Below are positions 38,366-41,098 of a stretch of 41,098 bases of DNA, piece by piece. The notes under the pieces were generated by a model. The model was given only the letters and a program-made list of their open reading frames with translations. It ran no database searches and was not told where the DNA came from. The stretch is from 79-D21 sp964521575 (lineage in GTDB: Bacteria > Synergistota > Synergistia > Synergistales > 79-D21): positions 1 through 41,098 of the forward strand of contig CAZFSR010000014.1 of NCBI GenBank assembly GCA_964521575.1, in the 5' to 3' direction. Every line of letters begins with the position of its first letter. Positions within the stretch are counted from its first letter, which is position 1. A program made the translations under genes and the position numbers.

Positions 38366-39577
38366 TTGGACAGCATCTGGGAAACCAATTACAGCATGAA
38401 ATCGGCGAACGTCCGGCCTTCGCCGGTCCGCGAGATCCTCAGCGTGATCAAGCAGCCCGGCATGATTTCCTTCGCGGGAGGGATGCCCGCCCCCGAGGTG
38501 TTCCCCGTTGACGAATTCTTCGAGGGAGTCTCCGTTCTCAAGAACGACGGAAGAAACCTGCTCCAGTATGGGACAACCGAGGGATACCCGCCACTGAAAG
38601 GATTCCTCTCCGAATGGACCGCTCCCCGCATGGGGCGCAGGGTCTCCCAGGAGGAAATGCTTTTGACGACCGGCTCCCAGCAGGTTCTCGACCTTCTTGG
38701 TTGGGCCATGGTCGATCCGGGAGATACCGTCGTGACCGAGGATCCTTCCTACCTTGCCGCCCTGACAGCCTTCCACAACCACGGGGCCAACTTCATCGGC
38801 ATTCCGACAGACGGGGAAGGAATGATCGTCGACCTCATTCCCGAAGCCGTCAAGAAAGCCCGTGCTGAAGGGAAACGGGTGAAGTTCATCTACACGATCG
38901 TGAACTTCCACAATCCCTGCGGCTCGACAATGAGCCTGAAACGCCGGGAAAGACTGGTCGAGATCTCACACGAACTCCAGCTGCCGATCTTCGAGGACGA
39001 TCCCTACGGGTACGTTCGTTTCGACGGAGAACACCTCCCCTCCATCTTCTCCCTCGACCCGGAAGGCGGAGTGCTCTACGCGGGTTCCTTTTCGAAGATA
39101 CTGGCTCCCGGCACCCGTATCGGCTGGTGCTCCGGCCCGAAGGAAATCATCCGGAAGCTGACGGTCTTCAAACAGGCCATGGACCTTTGCTCCAGCCCGA
39201 TCACACAGGCCCTGGCTTACGAATACTGCAGCAGGGGATATCTCGACACCCACCTGCCCAAAATCATCGCCAATTACCGCGAGAAGCGGGACGCTATGGA
39301 AAGCAGTTTCCGGCGGCACCTCCCCCTCGATGAAGTCTCCTGGGTGAAACCCGAAGGCGGTTTCTTCTACTGGCTCGACATGCCCCGCATCGATGTCAGG
39401 GCTCTTTTCGAAAAGGCGATCGCCAAAAAAGTGGCTTTCGTCATGGGGATGCCGTTTTTCCCGAACGGCGGCGGCGAGCACAACGCAAGGCTGAACTACA
39501 CCTTCTCGACCCCTGAGGTCATCGAAGAAGGTGTCCGCCGGCTCGGCGAGGCCATGAGGGAACTGCTGCCCCGATAA
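38366..39577 (+). CDS. PLP-dependent aminotransferase, 2-aminoadipate/LysN-like family, copy 3
   Basis: A 403-aa third paralogue. ISFAGGMPAPEVFP, LQYGTTEGYPPLKGFL, NFHNPCGSTM, FEDDPYGYVRF and Lys244 in YAGSFSKILAPGTRIGW are present. It shares with copy 2 whole stretches such as TTEGYPPLK and FYWL, so copies 2 and 3 look closer to each other than to copy 1. Start is TTG 38366 with AAGGAGG eight bases upstream. A strong terminator follows 21 bp after the stop. Confidence 0.93.
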   Translation: MDSIWETNYSMKSANVRPSPVREILSVIKQPGMISFAGGMPAPEVFPVDEFFEGVSVLKNDGRNLLQYGTTEGYPPLKGFLSEWTAPRMGRRVSQEEMLLTTGSQQVLDLLGWAMVDPGDTVVTEDPSYLAALTAFHNHGANFIGIPTDGEGMIVDLIPEAVKKARAEGKRVKFIYTIVNFHNPCGSTMSLKRRERLVEISHELQLPIFEDDPYGYVRFDGEHLPSIFSLDPEGGVLYAGSFSKILAPGTRIGWCSGPKEIIRKLTVFKQAMDLCSSPITQALAYEYCSRGYLDTHLPKIIANYREKRDAMESSFRRHLPLDEVSWVKPEGGFFYWLDMPRIDVRALFEKAIAKKVAFVMGMPFFPNGGGEHNARLNYTFSTPEVIEEGVRRLGEAMRELLPR

Positions 39578-39598
39578 AAGCGGCAAGCTGGAATCCGT

Positions 39599-39640
39599 GA
39601 TGGGGGGTGGAAGGAAGGTTTCCGCCCCCCATCTTTCTTT
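39599..39640 (+). terminator. Intrinsic terminator of the aminotransferase array
   Basis: A 14-bp stem (39599-39612 with 39620-39633, one T-G pair, seven-base loop) is followed by TTTCTTT. It ends only 15 bp before mnmE, so mnmE needs read-through or a start of transcription close by. Confidence 0.88.
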
Positions 39641-39654
39641 CTACGGAGGGAAAG

Positions 39655-41010
39655 ATGAAAGAGGATACGATCGTTGCAGTTTCAACGGCATGGGGAGAAG
39701 CCGGGATCGCCATCCTTCGCCTTTCGGGACCCGATTCGGTGGCACTGGCCGACAGCCTTTTCAAGGCCCGTGAAAAACTGGCCGCCTCGCCCGCCCGCAG
39801 CATGCGCTACGGGCACATCCTCGACCGTGAAGGCGCTTTCGTCGACGAGGTCCTCGCGGTCCGCTTCGAGGCCCCCCGCAGTTATACCGGCGAGGAGATG
39901 GCTGAGATCCATTGCCACGGCGGCAGCATGTCCGCACAGCACGCCATAGAGCGTCTCCTCGAGCTCGGTGCACGCCTCGCCGAGCCCGGAGAATTCACGC
40001 GCCGCGCTTTCCTGAACGGACGAATCGACCTTGCCCAGGCCGAATCCGTCCTCGGGATCATCAGGGCCCGAAGCGACCGGGCCTTGGCCTCAGCCGCCCG
40101 GTCGCTTAACGGGGAAGTCTCGAAAGCCGTAAGAGCCCTTAGGGAACGGCTGCTTTTGCTTTGCGCAGGGCTCGAGGCCTCTTTCGATTTTCCCGAGGAG
40201 GACATCCCCTCCCCTGAAAGGGAAGAGTTTGCCCCAACGCTCTCCCAGCTCAAGAAAGACGCCGAAACGCTCTACAGGAAATGCCGGGACGGCCGCGTCC
40301 TCAGGGAAGGAATCCGAGTCGCGATCGTCGGACGGCCTAACGTGGGGAAATCTTCTCTCCTTAACGCCTTGCTCCAGGAATCCCGCGCTATCGTCACGGC
40401 CATCCCGGGCACGACGCGGGACGTCATCGAAGCCGTCCTGACGCACCGCGGGGTTCCCATCCGGCTCGTCGATACGGCCGGAATCCGCCGTCCTTCAGAC
40501 CTGCTTGAAGAAGCCGGGATCGCCCAGACCCTTTCCGCCTTGCGCGAAGCCGACCTCAAGCTTTGGGTCCTGGACGGAAGCCGCCCCTTCAGCAACGAGG
40601 ATGCCCTCGTCGAGGAACAATTGCAGGGGGCGCACGTCATCGCCCTTTTCAATAAGGCCGACTTGCCACAGGCCCTCGACGCCGCCGCTTTCCTGGACCT
40701 CCGGCCGCACCTCCGGATTCTTCCTGTTTCGGCGAAAACCGCCATGGGCCTTGAGAACCTGAAGGAAGAGATCGTCCGGGCCACCTTCGGGGAGGGCATT
40801 GTCGAGGAGGCCTGCAATGCCACTGCCCGTCAGGTCGAAGAACTTCGCCATGCTGTTCGGCTGATTACCGAGGCCGAGACCGCTCAATCTCTCGACCTCG
40901 TCGCTTCCTGCCTCCATGAAGGCAGAAGCGCCCTCGAACGATTCCTCGGCCTTTCCGCGGACACCGATCTGCTCGACACGATTTTCAGCCAGTTCTGCCT
41001 CGGGAAATAA
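39655..41010 (+). CDS. mnmE: tRNA modification GTPase MnmE (TrmE)
   Basis: A 451-aa GTPase that with MnmG makes the cmnm5U/nm5U modification at the wobble uridine of certain tRNAs. The N-terminal formyl-THF-binding domain (1-118) includes HCHGG. The G domain has GRPNVGKSS (G1), PGTTRDV (G2), DTAGIR (G3), NKAD (G4) and SAKT (G5). The C terminus reads FCLGK, a mild variant of the catalytic CIGK motif with the Cys kept. ATG 39655 with GGAGGG five bases upstream is chosen over an in-frame start at 39607 that lies inside the terminator. mnmG is not in the window. Confidence 0.97.
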   Translation: MKEDTIVAVSTAWGEAGIAILRLSGPDSVALADSLFKAREKLAASPARSMRYGHILDREGAFVDEVLAVRFEAPRSYTGEEMAEIHCHGGSMSAQHAIERLLELGARLAEPGEFTRRAFLNGRIDLAQAESVLGIIRARSDRALASAARSLNGEVSKAVRALRERLLLLCAGLEASFDFPEEDIPSPEREEFAPTLSQLKKDAETLYRKCRDGRVLREGIRVAIVGRPNVGKSSLLNALLQESRAIVTAIPGTTRDVIEAVLTHRGVPIRLVDTAGIRRPSDLLEEAGIAQTLSALREADLKLWVLDGSRPFSNEDALVEEQLQGAHVIALFNKADLPQALDAAAFLDLRPHLRILPVSAKTAMGLENLKEEIVRATFGEGIVEEACNATARQVEELRHAVRLITEAETAQSLDLVASCLHEGRSALERFLGLSADTDLLDTIFSQFCLGK

Positions 41011-41041
41011 GCGCTTTAGTAGAACCCGTTTAAGGGTAAGG

Positions 41042-41085
41042 AAAAACGCAAGAAGGGGAGCCCTGTAGCGGGCTCCCCTTCTTGC
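41042..41085 (-). terminator. Terminator for a convergent gene beyond the right edge
   Basis: A perfect 16-bp stem (41048-41063 with 41070-41085, six-base loop) has TTTTT on the minus-strand side (41046-41042) and no T-run on the plus side. It probably ends a minus-strand gene lying right of the window, though the hairpin may also protect the mnmE mRNA 3' end. Confidence 0.8.
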
Positions 41086-41098
41086 GAGAAGTAGGAAA

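Noticed and set aside
1..41098. CRISPR arrays, tRNA genes, insertion sequences or prophage
   Set aside because: No regularly spaced repeats, cloverleaf sequences, transposase or phage-type genes were recognised; nearly all sequence is covered by assigned genes and short regulatory gaps.

Overview
The window is about 41 kb of GC-rich (roughly 60 % by eye) chromosomal bacterial DNA. The gene set suggests an anaerobic, amino-acid-fermenting member of the Synergistota or a physiologically similar lineage. It holds two adjacent glutamate dehydrogenases, three tandem 2-aminoadipate-type aminotransferases, an M20D amidohydrolase, citrate-lyase maturation genes, archaeal-type phosphoglycerate mutase and two selenoprotein genes. 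The taxonomic call is inference from gene content and operon layout. No phage, IS element, CRISPR array or tRNA was seen.

Left end (1-9.9 kb, all minus strand). The first 21 nt of a 16S rRNA gene leave the window on the left, preceded by a strong promoter. Reading toward it is a compact nine-gene housekeeping operon, most genes overlapping or a few bases apart: rsmB, a PASTA protein, rpe, a RodZ-like protein, rimO, pgpA, cinA, thpR, recA. A YugP-type membrane metallopeptidase lies upstream with its own promoter and a strong terminator.

Middle left (9.9-19 kb). This accessory section has a DegT-family aminotransferase, a FCD-type GntR regulator with an inverted repeat over its promoter, a small membrane protein, and a MocR-like regulator that lacks the PLP lysine and is coupled to citX. 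It continues with a HAD phosphatase, citC, an acyl-CoA ligase and an M20D amidohydrolase with two altered metal-ligand positions. The citX and citC genes imply a citrate lyase whose structural genes are elsewhere.

Middle (19-26.8 kb). asnS and a PEP-synthase-like nucleotide-binding protein form a plus-strand pair. They are followed on the minus strand by two glutamate dehydrogenases, each with its own promoter and terminator. Next come two short selenoprotein genes that ordinary ORF calling breaks at an in-frame UGA: a UC-motif protein of about 96 residues and a SelW-like protein of 78 residues. Each has a bacterial-SECIS-like hairpin just after the UGA. They flank an RluA-family pseudouridine synthase.

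Right (26.8-41 kb). yhaM, apgM and serA form a minus-strand operon. The serA leader contains a promoter, a serine-rich leader-peptide ORF, an alternative pairing segment and an intrinsic terminator just before the serA ribosome-binding site, the layout of ribosome-mediated attenuation by serine supply. Upstream is a four-gene signalling cluster (two histidine kinases, an Rcp1-like response regulator, a REC-PAS-GGDEF protein). A palindrome-rich divergent region separates it from three plus-strand paralogous aminotransferases, which end in a strong terminator before mnmE.

The strongest new observations are the two hidden selenoprotein genes, the serine attenuator of serA, a perfect palindrome at the predicted transcription start of the UC-selenoprotein gene, and two enzyme-family proteins with altered catalytic residues.
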